A stretch of 64,000 nucleotides of DNA from Tetrapisispora phaffii CBS 4417 (taxonomy: Eukaryota > Ascomycota > Saccharomycetes > Saccharomycetales > Saccharomycetaceae), in contig NC_016527.1 of assembly GCF_000236905.1 (NCBI RefSeq), positions 186,001 to 250,000 on the forward strand. The letters are read 5' to 3'. The notes below the pieces were generated by a model. It saw only the letters and a list, made by a program, of their open reading frames with translations, did no database searches and was not told where the DNA came from. The translations under genes and the position numbers were made by a program. Positions 41,001-49,290 of this stretch are shown in pieces (within the stretch, counting starts at the first letter, position 1; every line of letters starts with the position of its first letter).

Positions 41001-41420
41001 TTTTTTAATACCACCCAGAAATATTTTATAGGATGTAGTATCTTTTGATGTTAATTTACCACGATTCTTATATTTATCAAATTTTTTTTGTAAAATATCG
41101 TATTTAATATGCAAATTTAATTCTTTTTCCAAATAGTATGAATTAACTTTTTCTAATTCTCTCTCTAATTTGAAAAAAAATGATGATTGATTTTCTTGTA
41201 ATCTTTTGTAAATAATGGATTCATCAAACGAATTCATTCCATCTATGTTATTATCTTCTGTATCAGCAAGTTCATCAACTGCATTTGATTCATCAGTTGG
41301 TTTCACACTGGTAAATGCTAATTGTTTTATAAGTTTCTTCAAACTCTTATAATCTATGAAATAACCATTATGTTCAGGAATCTCAATTTGCCTGGCTTCT
41401 AAATGTTTACCAAACTTCAT
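38052..41420 (-). CDS. PHO81: cyclin-dependent kinase inhibitor Pho81
   Basis: 1122 residues (S. cerevisiae 1178). Pho81 inhibits Pho80-Pho85 when phosphate, sensed through inositol pyrophosphates, is low, so that Pho4 enters the nucleus. N-terminal SPX domain (about 1-175): MKFGKHLEARQIEIPEHNGY, the basic surface SLKKLIKQL, and the third helix RTGFLKVLKKWDKRS. Ankyrin repeats cover about 370-640 (RIPLHYASEFGKLEFVKLI; KWTPLIYAVQEGHSHVVTEL). The minimal inhibitory domain follows near 660-690 with DFALPPPIIPLRKYGHNFLE. The C-terminal half is a degenerate GDPD-like domain. A Pho4 site upstream fits the known positive feedback. Convergent with BNS1. Confidence 0.97.
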   Translation of the reverse strand: MKFGKHLEARQIEIPEHNGYFIDYKSLKKLIKQLAFTSVKPTDESNAVDELADTEDNNIDGMNSFDESIIYKRLQENQSSFFFKLERELEKVNSYYLEKELNLHIKYDILQKKFDKYKNRGKLTSKDTTSYKIFLGGIKKFQKDLDNLEQYVKLNRTGFLKVLKKWDKRSHSQQKEFYFATVISVQPIFTKNDISVLNDSILTLLITLDEICSQSYANPNGSNMTRNSIRGSVDHEGIASLMRDTKKNDTVNTVHDELTDRHSPINVVNNQITDDTNNLQLANFDYEMEIESEIEDWYKELIYIDKIKDETRKKNMLTSFFDNKIKYNVEQLNKNNEVDLNIKFRDSTSKLFSLLIDSELSDDALQTFYESVKLHIDLAYFDESDVVFSRRNILHESARCMAHSRHFILQEAFKRLPTEVFRKLLNAKDSHLRIPLHYASEFGKLEFVKLIIASQLLNSVDDLDNNSHTPMSLAIINNHNDIVKTLLLEGNAKPSPESDESSNPQFAPLIIACESNNYDAAKLLLQIGSIEVNKTTDYIGLGCLHIVAKRGGSKELIKLLISNGADANGIDEFNKWTPLIYAVQEGHSHVVTELLDNGADAEITDENDRGPLFYAIWEGHINVLNLILKKLNSSDIRKRVPSTNGTVASNTIKLDDDFDEIPDFALPPPIIPLRKYGHNFLEKKTFVKIILKSNQDFIKFNQDDGVLSLQPGRITLTSNSPESFPRNIILPIKEEEDSEIIFQVDSFEKFNVDFEIYPSYGTRLLAKTTVIPNMLNLQSLDGTGTASMPLFDYKLKYIGTLTVDYQIIFPCNIVKPLDISKYETYWKSTTSDNTINNSIHEFVTSSSLKGSYLSVKVSSLRDGTVVVTPSVYLLVGGVNIFMLDLDKEQLERIIGYDIEKIPEFNNSNDLKHYLKDKVVTLEKLLATSSSSIQLDIQVAYPTEQEFGKVLLSGTKVVDLNSYIDTVLLTTFEHIRDLRHSGKSLRSIMFSSCNIQACSIINWKQPNFAVIFIINSLYKLNNEFIMDTAHRLRTIMPKFDTVLDKDDGYYCIHEKIKLSANNNLLGIVIPNEILQISPQLAEIIRANGLLLISSNVDHSESVSIDDNINGVLVDSELEFSRIN

Positions 41421-41600
41421 AACTCACAAATGTAAACTGTAATATTTCGTGTCTGTCTATTATGTATCTAATTTTTATAATGTAAAATTCCTTTAACGAA
41501 AACTTCAATACTGTGAAGATTCCTTATATCGTATAACTATCGTTTTCTTGTTGTCAATCTTTTTCCAATAGAGTAAATAGATCCAATTGAAAGAAAGAAG

Positions 41601-41623
41601 TATATATATATATATATATATAT
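41601..41623. repeat. TA dinucleotide tract
   Basis: Uninterrupted (TA)n in the PHO81 promoter, about 180-200 bp upstream of the start. Confidence 0.85.
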
Positions 41624-42162
41624 CTTCTTATTCAGTGAACTACTGTAAACCTCGTTCTGTTGTTGTTTCTTAAAAATGTTAATAAAGATAGCACTAATAA
41701 TATTATGACTTGATCTGTGCGGGATTCGATGCAAATACTATAATAAGATAAATTCTTATTGTAACATAAAATGTAGTTTAAAAAAAAAATCGAAAAAGGA
41801 AGATGGCTTTGTTTTTTTAGTACACTGAATTAAAGGAATCAACTACTATTGATGAAAGTCTTGACAATAGGTAACACACTCTAGTTTGTCTGTTTGTATA
41901 TTTTCTTTCAATACGCTGCAACATACTTATTTTCCAAATTTTTAATTAGAACTCCAGTATTCAAATTAGTACTTCAAAAAAATAATTAACATACAATCGT
42001 TAAATACAATGTGATTACATAATTGAATAAATTTCAATAATGTATATGAAGTAATTGTTGGTACTCTCCACCCCTTGGTCAAAGATGATATATCGAAAAA
42101 ATTACTTACCATAATTATTTTAACCGAATACTTTTTTTTCTTTAAATTTTTTCTACACAACC

Positions 42163-42170
42163 CACGTGGT
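42163..42170 (-). promoter_or_regulatory. Pho4-type E-box upstream of PHO81
   Basis: CACGTG flanked so that the minus strand reads ACCACGTGGG, that is, the high-affinity CACGTGGG form preferred by Pho4 over Cbf1. It lies about 745 bp upstream of the PHO81 start, farther than in S. cerevisiae. Confidence 0.45.
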
Positions 42171-42530
42171 TATAAAATCCTCTAATAGTAATGGAAATGG
42201 AAATGCAGATGTAAATGTAATGTTTTATAATATAATTACTAGTGACAATAATCATATTCCTGTTAGATATTTTTTAGTATAAAACAGTGCGATTCTTAAG
42301 TGAATGAAGTCACTAATGGAAAGATTAAAATAAAGATTTAAAAGTTTTGCTTTCACTTTACGAAAGCCCAATATTCTTGAATGCCTTTGTAATCGACGTT
42401 TGTTTTAAGCAATTCTTATTGATTTCGGATTTAAATGAAAATATTAATAATGTCATAGATTCATTCAATGATCAAAATCATTTTGTGATTCTCTTTTTCT
42501 GTTAATCTGCGTTATAATGTCATGCATTAT

Positions 42531-43085
42531 TCAGTTTTCTTGTTGAAATAAAATTATTTCTTCTAAATTATGAAACTCTTCTAAAATTTGATTCATTTCG
42601 TCATCTTCAGTAATATTATTTTCTTTAAAAGCCTCTAATAACGATAACTTCAATATATTTTCATAATCTATATCTTTAAAGAGATCCGCTTCTGTTTTAT
42701 TTGAGTTAATAAAATTCATCAAACGTGAATTCTTTGAAATATATTTTTCTTTATTTTGAGTAGTACTTTCGGTTATGAATATATCATAGGCATTAGAAAG
42801 GTTAACCCTTTCTAATGCTATTGATAATATGTCATTCCAAAGACTTAGCGGTATGAATAATTTCTTAAAATTCAAACTAATAAGTTGTTTATATTTCGAT
42901 TGCTTTGGAACAACATTTTTGGAGATCAGATAAATTACTAATTCAATCAACTCAGATAATAACGTTTCTTGAAAAGTTTTTGTATTTACATTGTTTTGAT
43001 TTTCGAATAGTTTTGAACAATCAATAGTAACAATACACAGATGTACACTCTCTGTTGATATAAAATTTTCGTTTATGATATTCAT
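42531..43085 (-). CDS. SPO16: probable meiotic ZMM protein Spo16
   Basis: 184 residues (S. cerevisiae Spo16 198). Sequence alone gives no clear motif: a mixed alpha/beta protein with VHLCIVTIDCSKLF near the start and an acidic helical end. Identity rests on position. It is divergent from RTT107 and close to a BNS1/SPO12 gene, exactly as YHR153C is. Spo16 pairs with Zip2 in an XPF-ERCC1-like module that stabilises meiotic crossover intermediates and synaptonemal complex assembly. A near-consensus URS1 65 bp upstream supports a meiotic gene. Rapid divergence of ZMM proteins explains the weak resemblance. Confidence 0.68.
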   Translation of the reverse strand: MNIINENFISTESVHLCIVTIDCSKLFENQNNVNTKTFQETLLSELIELVIYLISKNVVPKQSKYKQLISLNFKKLFIPLSLWNDILSIALERVNLSNAYDIFITESTTQNKEKYISKNSRLMNFINSNKTEADLFKDIDYENILKLSLLEAFKENNITEDDEMNQILEEFHNLEEIILFQQEN

Positions 43086-43151
43086 GTTTCTATAAGTTGC
43101 TTAACAATAGCAGTTAAAGTAACGTAAGTTTTTTTTTAAATACACGATGTA

Positions 43152-43161
43152 TCAGCGGCTA
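43152..43161 (+). promoter_or_regulatory. URS1-like Ume6 site at SPO16
   Basis: TCAGCGGCTA differs from the URS1 core TCGGCGGCTA at one base. It lies 66-76 bp upstream of the SPO16 start, the usual place in early meiotic genes. Confidence 0.5.
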
Positions 43162-43439
43162 AATTTTGAGTTTCTCGTAGTTTTTCTTTTGATTAATCGT
43201 TATCAACAGTCCAAAATATAAATGGAACACACTTGTATGGGCTACCTATTAGTTGAAAGTACCTAATACATGATGTATAACTTGAATTATGTTATAATTT
43301 TTTATTAGATGGCAGTTCCATATTTTTAAAAGTCACTATTATTCAATTGATAAGTCATTATTTTTTCCCTTACAAATAAGACATACTAAATATTTGTTAA
43401 TATCGAAATTCGCCAAACCGACATTCTTTTATGGAGCAT

Positions 43440-43445
43440 ACGCGT
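43440..43445 (+). promoter_or_regulatory. MCB box upstream of RTT107
   Basis: ACGCGT, the MBF (Mbp1-Swi6) core, 187 bp upstream of the RTT107 start. G1/S expression would suit a replication-repair scaffold. Confidence 0.4.
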
Positions 43446-43631
43446 AGGAAACTTGAAAAAAACCTTTATTATGAAGGATGAGATGAGATGAAAAAAAGAA
43501 TTGAAAATATGTAAATAAACAATTAAAAAGTCCTCAATCAGAAAGTTTATTAATAAACAATTAGTAGCTTGTTACCCAAGATATCTATATGACGGTGTGG
43601 TGAAGAAGTATATTGATTAATTTTGCGTTGC

Positions 43632-46600
43632 ATGTCACGACTGTTTGAACATATTTCATTTTTGGTGGTCAACACTCAGAAAGAAAATACTACAAAGAAT
43701 GAGAAGTTAAAAACTTTGTTACACGATCACGGGTGTCTCAGTTGCAAAGCTGTATCGAATATTGAGATTTCCTCGATTGGAGTTATTAATCAAAAATCTC
43801 AATTTATGCAATTTATGAATAACAAAAAGATACATTTCATTGTGGCTGATTCCATCGATTTCTCATTCTATAAAATTGCAACATTTGATTATTTAATTCC
43901 TGTAGTTACAGAAGACTGGGTTTACAAATGTATTGAAGTAAATAAACTGGTTAAAACGAACAGCTTTTCCCCAGATGAAAAATTGATATTTAAAAATTAT
44001 CAAATATTCTTATCGTTAAATTCTTTTAATAAAACGGAGGTTCTGTTTTACTCGGAACTTATCAATGCACTAGGAGGAACCACTGTGGATCATATATCTA
44101 CTTTAACAACACATCTAATAACGAATGATCCCACTGATCAAGCTGTGATAGCCACAATAGCCTCAGAGCAGAAACAGAATATAAGTTTTGTATATCCTAC
44201 CTGGCTATGCCAATGTTTCAAAAGTATGACTCTTGTCAATGAAAGTGATCATCTTATAAACATACAATCGTCTGCTGAGGATTCAAAAAATAGATTACAA
44301 GACCTGTGGAATATGGTAGAAGAATCTCAGCCATTAAGGACTCTGAATATATTAAATCAACATAAATTTTATCTAGGTATGGATCTATTATTTGAGAAAA
44401 ATTTATATAATTATTTGATATCATATATTGAATGGTCTGGAGGGGAGATAGTAAGGCATATTAATGAAAATGATTTTTATTCAAAGAAAGCAGATTGTTA
44501 TATAGGTTTTTCTACCAAATCTCGTGAATATAAAGTAGCAGAGTCACTTCAAATATTGACAATGAGCATTCCTTGGTTATTTCACACATGGGAAATGGAG
44601 ACTTTTGTTGATGCAACAAGTAAAATTTTCCTAAAACCTTTTAAAAAAAAAATATTTGAAAGATCTCAGTTGATTTTAGCATATACAAATTATTTTGGCC
44701 CTCAAAGGTATTATATCCAGAGATTAACAAGACTTATGGGTGGTATTGCGTCTACCGATTTATCAAAGAAAAACACACATTTGATATTTGGTTCTCCACA
44801 TGGGAAAAAGTACGATTTTGCTATGAGACGACCAAATATTCTAGTCACCACTAATCATAGCTGGTTAGAAGATTGTTATATATCTGGTGAAAAACTTGAT
44901 GCCAATGTTGCAAAATATAAATCTAATGAATGTAACGAGTTGTTATCAGCTTCCTTAGGGCAGTCAGTAAATTGTACATATGGAAAGAGTCCTCTGTCAT
45001 TTAATCTTCAACCATCATCAATGGTGTCTGATAGTTGCAAAGAGAAAAGTCCAATAGAAAATAAGTCAGAAGAAAATTTCGTAAATGCAGAAACCTATAA
45101 GGCAGATGATGTTCAAAACCATTTCCTAAAATACAGTGATAAATTCTTAGATTCGAATTTAGAAGATGATAAAAATGATAAAAATGATAAAAATGATAAA
45201 AATGAAACAGTGAACGAATGCCTTTCCGACCCAGACATCGAAGATAATATGGAAACTAGTATAAAACATGATGGGAACTTTGTATTTATATCAGAAGATG
45301 TCAATGAGTTATCTCAAAATAATTCGCAACTGGCGACTCAAGTATCCACGCAAGCATTATCTCCTATAAAAAAGAACTTAAATAACTCAGATTTTGTTGA
45401 TCAGCCACCAGTAACATCAGAAATTACATCATCCATAGCGCTCCATGTGTCAAAACTCAATCCAGAGGAAAAACTGGAACAGGAAAAGGGAAAAAGTACA
45501 ATTGAAGTGGCTTCTGGCAGACCTGGAAATGATTCATCTTTGAACCCTTCACGCTTGGAGGTGATATATACTGAAAATCATATATCTAATACTAAATTAG
45601 CAAATGGGTCTCATCTGGATGAGGAATTTAGAAAAAAGGAAAATCCAATTGATAATGAACATAAAATTGAAGTAAATTTTGATGAGAATGATAATGAAGT
45701 TAATTATAGATTACTAAGTGGTAGCAGAGCTGCTAAAGCTAAAGCTGCTAAAAGATTACATACAGATATAGAATCATTAAATCAATTTCAAAAGAATTCG
45801 AAGAAAAAGAGAACAGGTGATTTATTACCTGAAGAACTCTCATTACTTGAAAAGGAGAAAGCATTAGATCAGGAAGCAAAATCTATACTACTAAAAGTAT
45901 TACCAACTGAACTAGGTAATATCATCTCTTCTATCACTTCCAGCAATCCTTTACGGTCAAAGTTAGTGTACAATATCGATGCCATTTGTACAGGTTGCCT
46001 AGATTATATATCAGACCTGGACAAAAAATTGTTATATTACTTAGGTGTCAGAATATACGATGAAATAGAAAATGATAATTACAATCATTTGAATACTATT
46101 ATTGCTCCAAAGCGAATGAGAACGGCGAAGTATTTAAAGGCTTTATCTTTCCGTCCACTAAAGTATGCTTTAATGCCCGATTTCATCACACTTATTTTAA
46201 AAGAGATACACTCTGGTAAGATTGATTTGAATTTGAAAGTTGACTTAACAAAATATTACATTGCCGGAGTCTCGCCTGAAGTGTTACGAAAAACTCATTT
46301 ACATAAAAAAATATTCGACAGATCTAATATGAAATGTATTAATGTAATGAATGATATTCAAGGTGGCACTGATGTTATATCTTCAATATTGCATGCACAT
46401 GGAATTGAAAAAGTCAAAACCATAAAAAATAATTTTACAATTAACGACTTGATTAAGAATGATCTTTCAAATGCTTCCAGCAATAAAAATCTAGAAAAAA
46501 ATAACGAATTTGAATATATCATTTTGACTACAAAATCTTCGCAAGTTAAAAGGTTTAAGAAATTATTAAATGACGTAAAATCAAATGGTTTGGCAGTGAA

Positions 46601-46679
46601 CTGGGAGTGGTGTGCAAAGTCTATTTTAGATCTTGAAGTAGACTTTAAAGATAAAAAGATACACTTGGTTTCTAAATAA
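43632..46679 (+). CDS. RTT107: BRCT-repeat DNA-damage scaffold Rtt107
   Basis: 1015 residues from the ATG at 43632 (S. cerevisiae 1070); the frame extends three codons to a TTG. Rtt107 brings Slx4 and other partners to stalled forks and binds gamma-H2A. Four N-terminal BRCT domains fill about 1-450: motifs include VPVVTEDWVYKCIEV, VYPTWLCQCFK, MSIPWLFHTWEM and VTTNHSWLEDCYISG. A disordered acidic middle (about 450-700) carries a four-fold DKN repeat. The C-terminal BRCT pair at about 770-1015 is the phospho-H2A reader. Near it lie KAKAAKRLHTDIES and a basic KKKRTGD patch. Divergent from SPO16, as YHR153C and YHR154W are; convergent with KEL1. Confidence 0.93.
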   Translation: MSRLFEHISFLVVNTQKENTTKNEKLKTLLHDHGCLSCKAVSNIEISSIGVINQKSQFMQFMNNKKIHFIVADSIDFSFYKIATFDYLIPVVTEDWVYKCIEVNKLVKTNSFSPDEKLIFKNYQIFLSLNSFNKTEVLFYSELINALGGTTVDHISTLTTHLITNDPTDQAVIATIASEQKQNISFVYPTWLCQCFKSMTLVNESDHLINIQSSAEDSKNRLQDLWNMVEESQPLRTLNILNQHKFYLGMDLLFEKNLYNYLISYIEWSGGEIVRHINENDFYSKKADCYIGFSTKSREYKVAESLQILTMSIPWLFHTWEMETFVDATSKIFLKPFKKKIFERSQLILAYTNYFGPQRYYIQRLTRLMGGIASTDLSKKNTHLIFGSPHGKKYDFAMRRPNILVTTNHSWLEDCYISGEKLDANVAKYKSNECNELLSASLGQSVNCTYGKSPLSFNLQPSSMVSDSCKEKSPIENKSEENFVNAETYKADDVQNHFLKYSDKFLDSNLEDDKNDKNDKNDKNETVNECLSDPDIEDNMETSIKHDGNFVFISEDVNELSQNNSQLATQVSTQALSPIKKNLNNSDFVDQPPVTSEITSSIALHVSKLNPEEKLEQEKGKSTIEVASGRPGNDSSLNPSRLEVIYTENHISNTKLANGSHLDEEFRKKENPIDNEHKIEVNFDENDNEVNYRLLSGSRAAKAKAAKRLHTDIESLNQFQKNSKKKRTGDLLPEELSLLEKEKALDQEAKSILLKVLPTELGNIISSITSSNPLRSKLVYNIDAICTGCLDYISDLDKKLLYYLGVRIYDEIENDNYNHLNTIIAPKRMRTAKYLKALSFRPLKYALMPDFITLILKEIHSGKIDLNLKVDLTKYYIAGVSPEVLRKTHLHKKIFDRSNMKCINVMNDIQGGTDVISSILHAHGIEKVKTIKNNFTINDLIKNDLSNASSNKNLEKNNEFEYIILTTKSSQVKRFKKLLNDVKSNGLAVNWEWCAKSILDLEVDFKDKKIHLVSK
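45167..45206 (+). repeat. 9-bp tandem repeat in RTT107
   Basis: GATAAAAAT repeated four times, encoding DKN units in the disordered linker. In frame, so copy change would be tolerated. Confidence 0.85.
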
Positions 46680-46803
46680 TTACTTAACGTTATGAATTAC
46701 TGATTGTCTCTATATAATGTTAATATATTTGGTAATTAGGCATAGTAAAATATAAGCAAGTAATAATGCATAATGAAATATTTCAATGTTAGACCAAACT
46801 CTA

Positions 46804-49290
46804 TTAATGATGTTGGCCTTGTAAATGAGAAAGTTCATTTTTATAATAGTCTCTTTCCTTTCTGACAAGTTCTAATTCAGTTTCTAAATCGTTTACGTTT
46901 GTCAATTGGATATTAATGTCTTCATTGTATAGACTTGTTCGATTCTTCAACTCTTGACTTTCTAGTAAAATATCATCCAATCTATCAGATAATTTTGAAA
47001 TGGCAGAAGAAGGTTGATTATTTAAAACACTTGATGTTGGTAATTTGGGGGTCTCGAAGTCTGAACTTTTGACAATAGATGTTCTGGGTTCCAGTAAAGA
47101 TATTGGGGACGCTTTAGTGTTTGAAATAAAATTCTCTAGATTTTCTAATTGTTCAGAGTATGCTTTTGTATGAGTAAACAATTCTTTGTCTTGGACATCG
47201 GAGTTAATAGCATTTTTTAGGGTGTCATTTTCATATTTTAAAGTTTGGTTTTCAACCTTTAGTAAATTAATTTTTGCCTTCAATTTTGAAGCTTCTAGCA
47301 ACTTTTTGTTCTGTAATTCAATAATTTTATTTAATTCTTTGGCATCTAACAATTTTGATCTTAACAGTTGTTTTAATTCCCTTTCCTTTGGTGTCTCATC
47401 TATCTCCGATGATTGTGAAATATTTGCATCATTTTGAGATACAGCTTCACTCCTTACTTCAAGTAAATCTTTAGAGGACTCAATATTGTTTAATTTCGGG
47501 CTCACCTTAAGATTTAGATTCTCCTGCAGAACCTCTTCTGTTAACTGTTCATTTGAGTAATATGCATTTCTGTTATCTGAAGAAGGAGGGTGATTTTCAT
47601 CACCTATGGCTGGAAAGGTCAAAACATCTTGCGAATGATTTGTGCTTTCCATGTATGCATCAAAATCAATCTCCTCCTCGATGTTTGAAGATAATCTTAG
47701 CATAGAAGTTCTCATTGAATGACCACTATATTGGCTTTCTCTGAAAGAATTACCATTTTCTTTGAATTGCTTAGATATCATAACAACTTTAGGCATTTCT
47801 GTGTTATTCAGCGGTATATCAGTACTGTCAATAGCTCCATTAGGACTTCCAAACTTTCTGTCATGTGCTAACTGTGGAACTGGAGAATTAGGAATCGGAG
47901 AAGTTATTTTCGTTAGATCAGACAATGCACGTTGGTGTTTCTTAATAGTAGCAGTATTAGTATTATTTGTAGAGGGAGTTATTGTCGAACTTGGTAAAGA
48001 TGTTCGTGAAATCGAGTTATTTGGCTCTTCAAATTGTTCCGTTGAAGTTTCCTTTTCACTATTTATAATTGGTGTAAATATATTAGGAAATGTACTTTCA
48101 TTATGAATCTCATTGATTAAAGTCGATTTTGATACATTTTCGATATCTAAATTTGAATGATCGTAAATTCCTGGACATAGTTTGTTCAATTTTGCTATGT
48201 CCAGAATATGTATAAACACGCCTTCGTTGTTATCAGTGTTTGATATCTCTAACTCACCAGATTCAGTTTGTTTAACCCAATCACTTTTATCACCACCTAA
48301 TATTAATAATTTGTTATTTTTTAATAACGATACAGAATGGCCTGATCTACCAAGCATTGCAGTGTCGTTAAACTCTGGTAATTTAAACCATTTTTTTGAT
48401 ATCAAATTTAGGAAATAAACTGAGTTTAAATAATTATCATTTGAATCCTTACCACCTACTACACACATTAAGTGTTTATATATAATCCCAGCATGTTCCT
48501 GAATTGGAGGTGGCTTATTTGTATCTTCCTGGCCAAAAGTTTCTAAGATTGACCATTCGTTCAGCTCGGGGTCATAAACAAAAGTCTCGTTGGTTAGAAC
48601 TTGATATGTATCACCACCAAATACATATAATTTATTTTCAAAAGTACACATTGAAAAGTTTGATAATGGTGGCGGTATGAAACCTTTTGGTTTTATGAAT
48701 TCCCATTGTGAATTAGCATCTTTAAAATTAAGCAAATCGAATTTCACTAAATCATTAAAATAAGTTTCATCAAATTGACCACCGAATAAATATAAATTTG
48801 AATTAATCACCGAAATTTTATGACCATATCTTCCTAGCGGCCTAATACCTTTTGGACTTGGGATAGTCCATTTCGTTGTGTCTAGATTCAAAAAGTACAA
48901 ATCATCGTCCATTAACCCATTACTTACATTAACTTTATGAGTGTCACCACCAAAAACAATCAAAGCATTACCACATAATGTAGCTGCATGGCCTACTCTT
49001 GGAGGAGGAGTGGTTCCCATGATGTCTATTATGTTACATGAATAATGCCACCTCTCTAAATCATTTTCATTATAATTTTCTTTTATATTTAATTTCCAAG
49101 TGTCACCATAGACATCTGATTCGAATAGACCACCATTGATATATAGATCATTGCTCGGATAAATATAAGACGAAGTTATATGTCTATACCTTGGGAAAGG
49201 AGTACCTTTGACATTGATTTTTGACCATGGGCTATAATCTTCCTCAATCGAATGGTTTAAAGAAGATGCTATTTTTTGTTCAGTTTTCAT
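46804..49290 (-). CDS. KEL1: Kelch-repeat polarity protein Kel1/Kel2
   Basis: 828 residues (Kel1 1164, Kel2 882). The N-terminal beta-propeller (about 25-370) has at least five Kelch units, recognisable by paired glycines and R/Y spacing: RVGHAATLCGNALIVFGGD, RYGHKISVINSNLYLFGGQ, NFSMCTFENKLYVFGGD, RSGHSVSLLKNNKLLILGGD. A disordered centre follows, then coiled coils at about 630-700 and 767-827 ending LSHLQGQHH. These proteins act at sites of growth in cell fusion and morphology and restrain mitotic exit with Lte1. Position next to RTT107 and a TDA11 homologue matches KEL1 (YHR158C), while the length is closer to KEL2 (YGR238C); it is best taken as the single retained copy. Confidence 0.88.
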   Translation of the reverse strand: MKTEQKIASSLNHSIEEDYSPWSKINVKGTPFPRYRHITSSYIYPSNDLYINGGLFESDVYGDTWKLNIKENYNENDLERWHYSCNIIDIMGTTPPPRVGHAATLCGNALIVFGGDTHKVNVSNGLMDDDLYFLNLDTTKWTIPSPKGIRPLGRYGHKISVINSNLYLFGGQFDETYFNDLVKFDLLNFKDANSQWEFIKPKGFIPPPLSNFSMCTFENKLYVFGGDTYQVLTNETFVYDPELNEWSILETFGQEDTNKPPPIQEHAGIIYKHLMCVVGGKDSNDNYLNSVYFLNLISKKWFKLPEFNDTAMLGRSGHSVSLLKNNKLLILGGDKSDWVKQTESGELEISNTDNNEGVFIHILDIAKLNKLCPGIYDHSNLDIENVSKSTLINEIHNESTFPNIFTPIINSEKETSTEQFEEPNNSISRTSLPSSTITPSTNNTNTATIKKHQRALSDLTKITSPIPNSPVPQLAHDRKFGSPNGAIDSTDIPLNNTEMPKVVMISKQFKENGNSFRESQYSGHSMRTSMLRLSSNIEEEIDFDAYMESTNHSQDVLTFPAIGDENHPPSSDNRNAYYSNEQLTEEVLQENLNLKVSPKLNNIESSKDLLEVRSEAVSQNDANISQSSEIDETPKERELKQLLRSKLLDAKELNKIIELQNKKLLEASKLKAKINLLKVENQTLKYENDTLKNAINSDVQDKELFTHTKAYSEQLENLENFISNTKASPISLLEPRTSIVKSSDFETPKLPTSSVLNNQPSSAISKLSDRLDDILLESQELKNRTSLYNEDINIQLTNVNDLETELELVRKERDYYKNELSHLQGQHH

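Larger units (their letters stand above)
41421..42530. other. PHO81 promoter - SPO16 3' interval
   Basis: 1.11 kb. It includes a (TA)n run at 41601-41623, a Pho4-type site at 42163-42168 and a TGGAAA/TGTAAA-like imperfect repeat near 42190-42220. Frames of 64-65 codons have no support. PHB2, NAS6 and YHB1, neighbours of PHO81 in S. cerevisiae, are absent. Confidence 0.55.
43086..43631. other. SPO16-RTT107 divergent promoter region
   Basis: 546 bp holding a URS1-like site on the SPO16 side (43152-43161), and an MCB (43440-43445) and a GATGAGATGAGATG tract (about 43478-43491) on the RTT107 side. No gene is seen. Confidence 0.6.
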
